DNA of 35,967 nucleotides. It comes from Flavobacteriales bacterium. GTDB lineage: Bacteria; Bacteroidota; Bacteroidia; Flavobacteriales_D; Parvicellaceae. Shown piece after piece: positions 16,923-23,900 of this stretch. The DNA is taken from positions 1 through 35,967 of the forward strand of contig JADHMB010000013.1 in NCBI GenBank assembly GCA_016780365.1, given 5' to 3'. The notes beneath the pieces are model-generated. The model saw only the letters and a list, made by a program, of their open reading frames with translations, made no database searches and was not told where the DNA came from. Position 1 is the stretch's first letter, and every line of letters starts with the position of its first letter. The position numbers were made by a program, and so were the translations under genes.

Positions 16923-17684
16923 ATGGAAATAGTTGGAATTATTGGCACTCTAGTTATGCTAATTGCATTGCAGGTTGTTTTAGGATTTGACAATCTTTTA
17001 TATATAGCATTAGAGTCTAAAAAAGCCCCAATTGAAAAACAAGAGTTTGTTAGGAAAATTGGTATTACAATTGCAATAGTTCTAAGACTTGCTTTACTAT
17101 TTATCCTAGTTAATTTGGTTGAAAAGTTTAAGAATCCATTTTTAATTAGTGAATCCGAAATTATTTCCTTTGAAATGAATCTACATAGCCTAATCATTTT
17201 ATTTGGTGGTGGATTTATTCTTTACACTTCTGTTAAAGAAATTTGGCACATGATTATTTTTAATGAACATCAAGAACAGAAAACCAAAGCTTCTACCAAA
17301 AGAGTAATTTTCATGATTGTTTTAATGAATCTTGTCTTCTCGTTTGATTCAATTCTTAGTGCAATGGCACTAACGGATAATTTTGTGATAATGGCAATAT
17401 CAATTGTTGTTGGAGGTGTTTTAATGATTTTAGCTGCAAATAAAGTATCTGAATTTTTACAAAAGAATAGAAAATATGAGGTTTTAGGGCTTTTTATATT
17501 ATTTGTTGTTGGGGTAATGCTATTAACCGAAGGAGGTGAAAAAGCTGATCTAAAAATATTGGGCAATTCAATTCATGCTATGAATAAAGCGACATTTTAT
17601 TTTATCATATCTATTCTAGCATTTGTAGATATTGTTCAAAGTAAATACCAAAAAAACTTAATGAAGAAAAATAAATTACAATAA
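16923..17684 (+). CDS. TerC-family integral membrane protein
   Basis: 253-residue polytopic inner-membrane protein of the TerC family. Seven hydrophobic segments can be traced (residues about 3-25, 45-65, 80-105, 128-148, 155-172, 183-203 and 222-240). Two short acidic motifs mark the family: VLGFDN (residues about 19-24) in helix 1 and FSFDS after MNLV in the fourth segment, where the aspartates sit within membrane. TerC relatives take part in tellurite resistance in some bacteria and in manganese export or metalation of exported proteins in others. I infer a metal-ion role here, but no tellurite genes and no yybP-ykoY-like leader are visible upstream. It is probably transcribed alone: 74 bases upstream contain the weak terminator and 69 bases separate it from the next gene. 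Confidence 0.85.
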   Translation: MEIVGIIGTLVMLIALQVVLGFDNLLYIALESKKAPIEKQEFVRKIGITIAIVLRLALLFILVNLVEKFKNPFLISESEIISFEMNLHSLIILFGGGFILYTSVKEIWHMIIFNEHQEQKTKASTKRVIFMIVLMNLVFSFDSILSAMALTDNFVIMAISIVVGGVLMILAANKVSEFLQKNRKYEVLGLFILFVVGVMLLTEGGEKADLKILGNSIHAMNKATFYFIISILAFVDIVQSKYQKNLMKKNKLQ

Positions 17685-17753
17685 TTTATCCGAAACAATT
17701 AAACAAAATAGTAAACGCTAATATTTGTATATATTTTAGTAAAAAAAGTAGAT

Positions 17754-18479
17754 ATGTTTGACAGTATTGATATAAAAAAAGAGCTTATTAAAGTAAGAAG
17801 TAATTCAGAAAATGATGTTCTAAACTCTGTAAATCAATTATTAGATAACGATGTTGTTAAAGAAACTCAGATAGAGAACAACATTATAAAATCCAGTTCT
17901 AAAAATTATTTTGCTGAAATTATTACTAATTCTAATGAAGACATTTTCAATATTGAATCCATTAAAAAAATAGCTATTCAACATCGTCTTAGATTTTTAC
18001 CTACTAAGTATTTCAAAAACGAAATACCAAAAGAAGCTATTTTCAAAATTAAAGAAATTGAAAAAGCAAACAACTTATCTGTTGAACATTTCTTCATCTT
18101 AGCGCCATCTCAAGCTTTTGATTTAGAGGATTGCAATAAAGATCCCTTGTTATTCATTCCTCTTAAAAATAAAAATTATTTGTTGGTTCACCAATGGGGA
18201 GATGATTTAGGATGGATAAAAAAAGCATTGGCTTTGCCGCTTAAGACTATAGAGTCTATGTTTATAACAGTAGGAATTGCTGCATTTTTAATTGCCGCTT
18301 TTACACCAACATGGTTAATTTTGAATGGGGCAGAAGTTGATATGGGTTATTTTGGCTACCATAGAATAGCATGGTTTTTATATGCCTTTATTATGTTATG
18401 TTCTCTCTCTACTTTTATTTGTTTTTCTCAAAATGTTTACCCGAGTGAATACCAGTGGAATAAAAAGACATACAACTAA
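17754..18479 (+). CDS. Unrecognised protein with two C-terminal membrane helices
   Basis: 241 residues, not recognised. The first about 160 residues are soluble, charged and without a signal peptide, with two short alpha/beta-looking blocks (AIQHRLRFLPTKYFKNEIP; FFILAPSQAFDLEDCNKDP) and a conserved-looking LLVHQWGDDLGWIKK that leads into the membrane part. Two hydrophobic helices follow (about 173-192 and 207-227), joined by TPTWLILNGAEVDMGYFGYH, giving a cytoplasmic N-terminal domain and a short cytoplasmic tail. It is a single gene between terC and a convergent GH3 gene, and its TAA overlaps the GH3 stop. Codon use and AT content match its neighbours, so it is likely a lineage-conserved flavobacterial protein, not an import. 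Confidence 0.7.
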   Translation: MFDSIDIKKELIKVRSNSENDVLNSVNQLLDNDVVKETQIENNIIKSSSKNYFAEIITNSNEDIFNIESIKKIAIQHRLRFLPTKYFKNEIPKEAIFKIKEIEKANNLSVEHFFILAPSQAFDLEDCNKDPLLFIPLKNKNYLLVHQWGDDLGWIKKALALPLKTIESMFITVGIAAFLIAAFTPTWLILNGAEVDMGYFGYHRIAWFLYAFIMLCSLSTFICFSQNVYPSEYQWNKKTYN

Positions 18480-19561
18480 ATTAATTTCCCAAGGCAAATC
18501 TTGAGTCTTATTATTTTCTTTATTGAATCATAAATTTCTTTTCTAAAGATCTGGTCTTTTTCAATTAAACCTAGAATATTTAACAATACTTTTTCTTCAT
18601 CTATTGGCATGAGTAATTGATCACATCCTGCTTGAGCAGCCTTTAATCCGTTGTTTTCTAAATTAGCTACACCACCCATATTAAGAGCATCTGTAACAAT
18701 TAACCCTTCAAACCCTAAAGAGTCTTTCAAAAGATTGGTTACAATATTTCTTGAACAAGTAGAAGGCAAACCAAAGGTATTGTACTCTTCATTATTCTTT
18801 ACTGCAAGATGGGCTACCATTATTGAAATCACACCACTTTGAATTAAAGGAATATAATTTTCAACTTCTTTCATTTCTCCATCTATAAAGATCAATTCCT
18901 TATGGGTGTCTCCTTTAACATAACCATGTCCTGGAAAATGTTTTGCGGTAGCAATAATATTTCGTTTCTGAGTAGTATTAATGAATTTATTAGAAAAGGA
19001 AATAACCGTATCCATATTTAAACCAAAACTTCTATTACTAACTACCTTATTTGGCGAAGCATCAATAACTGGAGCATAATTCTGATTAATTCCAATTTTG
19101 TTAAGGTCCTCTGAAATTATACTGGCAATAATTTCTACACTATCCATACTGTGAATGGTATTTGTGTAAGGTACTTTTTGAGACCCTATGATCTTTCTAT
19201 TGACTAATGTGGGTTCTGCATCGGCACTGAAAATTAAAGGAAGATGTCCTTTGGCAATCATTGTACTGTCGTAGTTTTTTACATCTTTAGAGAATTCTTC
19301 AAAAGTACCATTCAATAATAGTATCCCCCCAATCCATCCTTTTTGTGCCAATGCCAAAACGTGATCTCTAGATTTCCCCAATCTACCAATAGCAGGAACA
19401 ATCATTTGTCCAACTCTAGAAGTATCATTTAAAAGATTAAAAATAGAATCTATCTTATTATCTAAAACAGTATCGGATTTATAAAAGTCTTTTAAAGAAT
19501 AGGTTTGAGAAAAACCTAAAAAGAAAATGAAAGAGAAAAAAAGAGAGATTAGTAATTTCAT
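18476..19561 (-). CDS. Single-domain GH3 beta-N-acetylhexosaminidase, NagZ type
   Basis: 361-residue glycoside hydrolase family 3 N-terminal TIM barrel. A signal peptide (KLLISLFFSFIFFLGFSQ) directs it to the periplasm. The NagZ-type hallmarks are KHFPGHG (207-213), the Asp-Thr-His catalytic dyad loop (Asp218, His220) and the nucleophile Asp291 in GLIVTDALNMGG. It should remove GlcNAc from muropeptides or chitin-like glycans, as in peptidoglycan recycling. Many Bacteroidota homologues carry an extra GH3 C-terminal and a beta-lactamase domain; this one stops after the barrel, about the length of E. coli NagZ (341), and looks complete. E. coli NagZ is cytoplasmic, so the signal peptide here implies turnover outside the cytoplasm. 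A -7 box (TATTTTTG) lies at 19582-19575. Confidence 0.9.
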   Translation of the reverse strand: MKLLISLFFSFIFFLGFSQTYSLKDFYKSDTVLDNKIDSIFNLLNDTSRVGQMIVPAIGRLGKSRDHVLALAQKGWIGGILLLNGTFEEFSKDVKNYDSTMIAKGHLPLIFSADAEPTLVNRKIIGSQKVPYTNTIHSMDSVEIIASIISEDLNKIGINQNYAPVIDASPNKVVSNRSFGLNMDTVISFSNKFINTTQKRNIIATAKHFPGHGYVKGDTHKELIFIDGEMKEVENYIPLIQSGVISIMVAHLAVKNNEEYNTFGLPSTCSRNIVTNLLKDSLGFEGLIVTDALNMGGVANLENNGLKAAQAGCDQLLMPIDEEKVLLNILGLIEKDQIFRKEIYDSIKKIIRLKICLGKLI

Positions 19562-19574
19562 GAATTGAATTTAT

Positions 19575-19582
19575 CAAAAATA
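19575..19582 (-). promoter_or_regulatory. -7 box upstream of the GH3 gene
   Basis: On the minus strand TATTTTTG (19582-19575) matches TAnnTTTG exactly and ends 13 bases before the start codon. No TTG occurs at the usual -33 distance. Confidence 0.35.
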
Positions 19583-19652
19583 ATACCAGCATTTTTTAAT
19601 AAACTAATAGATTAGATATATTGTCCATGTTCTAATGTTGATAGGAAATAAT

Positions 19653-19660
19653 TACATTTG
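19653..19660 (+). promoter_or_regulatory. -7 box upstream of the type-A T9SS protein
   Basis: TACATTTG matches the Bacteroidota -7 consensus exactly and lies 26 bases before the ATG at 19687. The nearest TTG (19638-19640) is too close for a normal -33 element. Confidence 0.35.
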
Positions 19661-19686
19661 CCATTATTACCGACAAAAAAGAAGTA

Positions 19687-20484
19687 ATGCGCAATATATT
19701 TTTATTTTTATTTTTATTTTCTTTTGGATTATCCTTAGCACAAACTGAGTTATTAAATCAAAATTTTAACAATGGGAATTTGACTTCATGGACTTTTATA
19801 GATGGAGATATGGCAGCCCCTTACAACGACCCTATGGTTTCTAATCTAATTAGCTCCTTTCACCTAGTGGAAGATTATGACTCTTTAAACGTTGGAGACT
19901 CTATAATGGCTGCTAATTCTTGGTTTAATGATACTATTGCAGCAAATAATTTTATTATAACTCCAGCATTAACCTTTACCAATAATGGAAATTATTTAAA
20001 TTTTCAAGCCAAGTCCTTGGACGGGTCTTACCCGGAAGCTCTTCAGGTTTTTTGTTCTCAATATTTAGAAAAAGATAGTATTTTAAATAGCATGTTGTTT
20101 TTTGATACGATTGCTCTTCCAAATCTTTGGACAAATTTTCAGGTAAAATTAGAAGGTATCCCTTTAAATACCCCATTATATATCGCTTTTAGACATTACT
20201 CTAACAATAGGTATATAATAGCACTGGATAATGTAAATGTGGTCACCAATAACTTAACCAATAAAGAAAAATTAAATTCTAATAGTTTTTCAGTTTATCC
20301 AAATCCCTCCAACGGCTACATTAATATTGAGAGTAGTGTAAATGATGAAATCGTCAATATATATAACACAATGGGAAAAACAGTTTGGTCTGGGATAATA
20401 GATCATAAAGTTCTAATCTACCTAGCAAAAGGAATTTATTTTTTAGAAAACCAAGAAGAAACTTTCAAAATAATTATTCAGTAG
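19687..20484 (+). CDS. Secreted protein with type-A T9SS sorting domain
   Basis: 265 residues. A signal peptide (NIFLFLFLFSFGLSLAQ) precedes a cleaved-adhesin/choice-of-anchor-J-like jelly-roll domain, recognisable from LLNQNFNNGNLTSWTFIDGD at its start, the central NFIITPALTF and the late ALDNVNV element. The C-terminal type-A sorting domain (from about residue 198) has the usual SVYPNPSNGYINIES, followed by IYNTMGK and the closing LAKGIYFLE. The protein should be moved to the surface through the type IX system. No catalytic domain accompanies the adhesin-like module, so adhesion or glycan binding is the most one can infer. About 180 bases of structured AT-rich DNA and a strong terminator follow the stop. 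Confidence 0.85.
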   Translation: MRNIFLFLFLFSFGLSLAQTELLNQNFNNGNLTSWTFIDGDMAAPYNDPMVSNLISSFHLVEDYDSLNVGDSIMAANSWFNDTIAANNFIITPALTFTNNGNYLNFQAKSLDGSYPEALQVFCSQYLEKDSILNSMLFFDTIALPNLWTNFQVKLEGIPLNTPLYIAFRHYSNNRYIIALDNVNVVTNNLTNKEKLNSNSFSVYPNPSNGYINIESSVNDEIVNIYNTMGKTVWSGIIDHKVLIYLAKGIYFLENQEETFKIIIQ

Positions 20485-20526
20485 TCTTGTATAGTTTTCC
20501 TTTCGAAAAATTTTTATTTACCCCCC

Positions 20527-20690
20527 ATTTAAATAGTATTCAACGTAATAGATATGTGTTTTAAATGATAAAATTGACCTGTTTTGATTAATAATTGATT
20601 TAAAACGTGTATTATTTAAATACTTTATTGTTTACAATTACTTATAATTTATAGTTAGTATTAAAGCGGAATATTTTCCGCTTTTTTTTA
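20527..20690 (+). ncRNA. Candidate structured RNA or long 3' UTR
   Basis: The gap between the type-A T9SS gene and the TlpA-like gene holds paired elements ending in an intrinsic terminator. GTTTTAAAT (20558-20566) pairs perfectly with ATTTAAAAC (20598-20606), and the stem can extend outward to 20551/20613 using G-U pairs that only work in a plus-strand transcript. An alternative outer stem joins ATTTAAATAGTA (20527-20538) with TATTATTTAAAT (20610-20621), competing with that extension. The terminator at 20663-20690 closes the unit. There is no coding frame of note and no clear promoter, so a long 3' UTR of the upstream gene is equally possible. Base composition makes chance pairing a real concern. 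Confidence 0.35.
20663..20690 (+). terminator. Intrinsic terminator
   Basis: AAAGCGGAA (20663-20671), a 4-base loop TATT, then TTCCGCTTT (20676-20684), followed by more T to 20689. It is a perfect nine-pair stem with a GC-rich centre in otherwise AT-rich DNA. It lies 179 bases after the nearest upstream stop codon, an unusual distance in this compact region. Confidence 0.85.
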
Positions 20691-20772
20691 TTATGCCCAT
20701 CGATATAAGTCATATTTGCTTAAAAAATGTTAAATTTCAAAACCTACTTTACATTATAGTTATTTTAGATAT

Positions 20773-22266
20773 ATGTTATTTATTAAAAGAACTTTTATAA
20801 TCCCTTTTATTTTTATTACAGCCAACGTGTTTGGACAACAAAATTTAAATTTTAAAATAAGTGGTTTAAAAGATACAACTGTATTTTTAGCAAGATATTT
20901 TGGGGAGAAACTTTATTATGCTGATACCGCATATTCTAAAAATGAAACAGTCATTTTTAATAAAAAAAAGCTTACAGGAGGTATTTATGCAGTGGTCTGT
21001 CCAAACTCTAAATACTTTGAATTTATTGTTGCAGAAGAAGATGTAATAATGGAAACTGACATCAATGATTTTAATGGTAAAATGAAAGTTGTAAAATCTA
21101 AGAATAATAAGATTTTCTACGAATACATTACGTTTTTGGGTTCCATGAAAAATAAAGCAATGTCTCTTAATGGAGAAAACAACGAAAAAAAGAGAAATGC
21201 CCTAGATTTAGAAGTTAAGAGTTACCAAAGAAATAACATCACCAATAATAAAAACCTACTTGCTGCAAAAGTGCTTGCAATGTCTATTGATCCTGAAATA
21301 CCAGAAGAAATAAAAGAAAACGATTCTCTTAAATATCGATATTATCTAGACCATTACTGGGACAATATTGATGTCACAGACAATAGGATTGTTCATACTC
21401 CTGTTTACCATAAGAAATTGGATTTTTTCTTCAAGAACATGATTCCACAAATTCCAGATACAATATGCCATTATGCACATAAAGTAATAGACAAAATGGA
21501 TCCGAAAAGTGAACTTTTTAAATATACTGTTCACCACCTAACCTATAAATATGAAACATCAAATATTATGGGTATGGATGCTGTATTTGTTTGTATGGCA
21601 AAAAAATATTATTGTCCAGTTGAGAACTCTAAAGCGTATTGGATTGACTCTACAAAACTAGTGGACTTATGTGAAAAAGCCGATAAAACAGAACCACTTT
21701 TAATTGGAAAAAAAGCACCAAGATTAATATTAGCAGACACCTCTGAATCCAATTGGATTGACTTTTACAAGTTACCTAATAAATATAATCTTTTAATATT
21801 TTGGGACCCTGATTGTGGACATTGCAAAAAAGAGATTCCTAAAATGATTGAGCTTTATAAAGAGCTAAAAGAAAAGAATATTGATATTGAGTTTATTGCA
21901 ATTGGCACCAATCTTGAAAATAAAAAATGGATAGAATATGTTAAAGAAAATAAACTACAATGGATAAATATATCTGATTTTCCTGATGCCAATGAAAATG
22001 CAAAATTTTATATCTATGAAAAAAGAGTTACTACGCTTGGAAGTTTAAATTTTAGGTTAAGCTATGATATATTCAGTACTCCACAAGTTTATCTATTGGA
22101 TGACGAAAAAAGAATAATTGGAAAGAAATTAAATGCACTTTCTCTTACGAAAATGCTAGAACATCTAGAAGATATTGACATCGAATACTTAGAAATTCTT
22201 GAAAAAGAAAGTGAAAAAGAGAAAGAAAGAATAGAAAATTCTAAAAAAAAGAACAATAAAGATTAA
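20773..22266 (+). CDS. TlpA-like thioredoxin-fold protein with long N-terminal region
   Basis: 497 residues. A signal peptide (hydrophobic 8-18, ending NVFGQQ) points to the periplasm. The N-terminal part (LNFKISGLKDTTVFLARYFG, then KLYYADTA) is the DUF4369-like domain typical of Bacteroidota TlpA proteins, the middle resembles DUF5106, and a thioredoxin domain follows from about residue 315 (LIGKKAPRLILADTSESNWI). The redox site is Cys348-Gly-His-Cys351 in FWDPDCGHCKKEIPKM. The conserved cis-proline element is STPQVYLLD. It ends in a charged helix (residues about 475-497, Lys/Glu repeats) that is longer than usual. Role: thiol-disulfide reduction of envelope proteins, possibly cytochrome maturation. 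It is followed by DUF1573 after 74 bases. Confidence 0.85.
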   Translation: MLFIKRTFIIPFIFITANVFGQQNLNFKISGLKDTTVFLARYFGEKLYYADTAYSKNETVIFNKKKLTGGIYAVVCPNSKYFEFIVAEEDVIMETDINDFNGKMKVVKSKNNKIFYEYITFLGSMKNKAMSLNGENNEKKRNALDLEVKSYQRNNITNNKNLLAAKVLAMSIDPEIPEEIKENDSLKYRYYLDHYWDNIDVTDNRIVHTPVYHKKLDFFFKNMIPQIPDTICHYAHKVIDKMDPKSELFKYTVHHLTYKYETSNIMGMDAVFVCMAKKYYCPVENSKAYWIDSTKLVDLCEKADKTEPLLIGKKAPRLILADTSESNWIDFYKLPNKYNLLIFWDPDCGHCKKEIPKMIELYKELKEKNIDIEFIAIGTNLENKKWIEYVKENKLQWINISDFPDANENAKFYIYEKRVTTLGSLNFRLSYDIFSTPQVYLLDDEKRIIGKKLNALSLTKMLEHLEDIDIEYLEILEKESEKEKERIENSKKKNNKD

Positions 22267-22307
22267 AATGGTCTGGTTTTTGAGTCTTTATATTAAAACA
22301 CATTTTA

Positions 22308-22315
22308 TATATTTG
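22308..22315 (+). promoter_or_regulatory. -7 box upstream of the DUF1573 gene
   Basis: TATATTTG is an exact TAnnTTTG and lies 25 bases before the ATG. A TTTTTG at 22277-22282 sits 25 bases upstream, longer than the usual spacer, so the -33 part is doubtful. It suggests that the gene can be transcribed separately from the TlpA-like gene. Confidence 0.4.
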
Positions 22316-22340
22316 AAATAACTAAGAATAAATTAACACA

Positions 22341-22862
22341 ATGAAAAAATCAATTTTACAATTAAGCTTTTTAATAGCAACGTTTTTAACAATAAATTCT
22401 TTTGTAGCCCAACAAGCTATTGCACTAACCCAGGGTGCTGAAATATCTTTTGACAAGTCAACTCATGACTATGGCCAAATTGAAAAAAGTGCTAATGGAG
22501 AATGTGTATTTGTTTTTACCAACACTGGTAATCAACCATTGAATATAACTAATGCAAAGGGTTCTTGTGGCTGTACTGTCCCATCATGGAGGAAAAAAGA
22601 TGGTTCATCAACATGGGCTCCAGGGGAGTCTGGTGAAATAAGAGTTAGATACGATACTAAAAGAGTTGGTGTTATTAACAAATCTGTAACTATTCAATCT
22701 AATGCAATGAATTCTGACAACATTACAAGAGCAAAAAAAGACAGTGAGGGTAAAGTGATTGGTGGAACTTCCACAATTAGAATTAAAGGCGAGGTAAAGG
22801 CACCAAAAACAAATGCTACACCTATGAAACCAGCACAAGGTCCAGTTAATTCTTCTGAATAA
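22341..22862 (+). CDS. DUF1573 family secreted protein
   Basis: 173 residues. A signal peptide (KKSILQLSFLIATFLTINSF, cut near VAQQ) precedes one DUF1573 domain, an Ig-like all-beta fold related to ASPM/SPD2/Hydin domains. The family signature is visible: ISFDKSTHDYGQIEK, VFVFTNTGNQPLNI, KGSCGCTVPSW and a Pro-Gly turn APGESGEIRVRYDTKRVG. The CGC pair next to the domain centre is conserved in these proteins. The C terminus (KAPKTNATPMKPAQGP) is a short low-complexity tail. Family function is not established; periplasmic or surface binding is plausible. The transcript ends at a strong bidirectional terminator shared with sucD. Confidence 0.9.
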   Translation: MKKSILQLSFLIATFLTINSFVAQQAIALTQGAEISFDKSTHDYGQIEKSANGECVFVFTNTGNQPLNITNAKGSCGCTVPSWRKKDGSSTWAPGESGEIRVRYDTKRVGVINKSVTIQSNAMNSDNITRAKKDSEGKVIGGTSTIRIKGEVKAPKTNATPMKPAQGPVNSSE

Positions 22863-22882
22863 ATTTATAAAACAAATTGATT

Positions 22883-22913
22883 ATAAAAAGCAACCTTGGG
22901 TTGCTTTTTATAT
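22883..22913. terminator. Bidirectional terminator between DUF1573 and sucD
   Basis: AAAAAGCAACC (22886-22896), loop TTG, then GGTTGCTTTTT (22900-22910); three further A/T pairs extend the stem to 22883/22913. It is symmetrical with A/T runs on both sides, so it can terminate both convergent genes (stops at 22862 and 22929). Confidence 0.9.
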
Positions 22914-22928
22914 TTAATATTTAAAGAA

Positions 22929-23801
22929 TTATTTAGATAATAATTCAAACATTTTAGTTCCTAAGTCTGCTGGTGAGTCTACAACATGAACACCACATTG
23001 TTTAAGAATAGCTTTTTTGGCTGAAGCAGTATCACTATCACCACCAACAATAGCACCAGCATGTCCCATAGTTCTTCCTTTAGGAGCAGTATCTCCAGCG
23101 ATAAATGCAACTACAGGCTTTGTTCCGTTTTCTTTGATCCATTTTCCAGCTTCGGCTTCTAAATTTCCACCAATTTCACCAATCATGATAATTCCATGAG
23201 TTTCATCATCATTCATTAGTAATTCAACAGCATCTTTAATTGTTGTGCCAATAATCGGATCACCTCCAACACCTATTGCAGTAGTTTGACCTAATCCAAC
23301 TTTAGTGACCTGATCTACCGCTTCATAGGTTAAAGTACCAGATTTGCTCACAATTCCTACATTTCCTTTTTTGAATATGAATCCAGGCATAATACCAACT
23401 TTAGCTTCGTCAGCTGAAATAACTCCAGGACAATTTGGACCAACCATTGTGCAGTCCTTATCGCTTAAGTACTCTTTTACTTTAATCATGTCTGAAACAG
23501 GAATACCTTCAGTTATGCAAATAACAACTTTAATGCCAGCTTGAGCTGCTTCCATAACTGCATCAGCGGCAAATGCTGGAGGAACAAAAATTATAGAAAC
23601 ATTGGCTTGGGTTTTAACTACTGCATCTTCAACAGTATTAAAAACAGGTTTTCCTAAATGTTCTTGACCACCTTTTCCAGGAGTTACTCCACCTACAACA
23701 TTGGTCCCATAAGCAAGCATTTGCTCTGAATGAAAAGTTCCTTCACCACCTGTAAAACCTTGTACGATTACTTTTGAATTTTTATCTACTAATACACTCA
23801 T
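22929..23801 (-). CDS. sucD: Succinyl-CoA ligase (ADP-forming), alpha subunit
   Basis: 290 residues, alpha subunit of succinyl-CoA synthetase, carrying the CoA site and the phosphorylated histidine. It starts SVLVDKNSKVIVQGFTGGEG, with the CoA-binding element GVTPGKGG and INTF-like region NTVEDA, then GPNCPGVISADEAKVGIMPG. The phosphohistidine is His247 in GRTMGHAGAIVGG. Length equals the family norm (289 in E. coli). It is transcribed alone here, downstream of rpsA but separated from it by an intrinsic terminator, and far from sucC. The distance means that stoichiometric expression of the two subunits cannot depend on a shared transcript. Confidence 0.97.
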   Translation of the reverse strand: MSVLVDKNSKVIVQGFTGGEGTFHSEQMLAYGTNVVGGVTPGKGGQEHLGKPVFNTVEDAVVKTQANVSIIFVPPAFAADAVMEAAQAGIKVVICITEGIPVSDMIKVKEYLSDKDCTMVGPNCPGVISADEAKVGIMPGFIFKKGNVGIVSKSGTLTYEAVDQVTKVGLGQTTAIGVGGDPIIGTTIKDAVELLMNDDETHGIIMIGEIGGNLEAEAGKWIKENGTKPVVAFIAGDTAPKGRTMGHAGAIVGGDSDTASAKKAILKQCGVHVVDSPADLGTKMFELLSK

Positions 23802-23856
23802 TGTCTAAATTAATTTTATTGTTTAAATCAATAATATGGGCTAAATGTAAGCAAAA

Positions 23857-23881
23857 AAAAACCGCTCATTGAGCGGTTTTT
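23857..23881 (-). terminator. Intrinsic terminator of rpsA
   Basis: AAAAACCGCTC (23857-23867), loop ATT, GAGCGGTTTTT (23871-23881). On the minus strand the stem is followed by a T run covering 23861-23853, so it terminates transcription from rpsA, 19 bases past its stop, before sucD. Confidence 0.9.
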
Positions 23882-23900
23882 AAAATATAATTGTAAAAAA

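Noticed and set aside
17753-17760. TATGTTTG, a formal match to the -7 consensus
   Set aside because: It overlaps the start codon of the gene at 17754 and would make an initiation site inside the coding sequence; a chance match is more likely.
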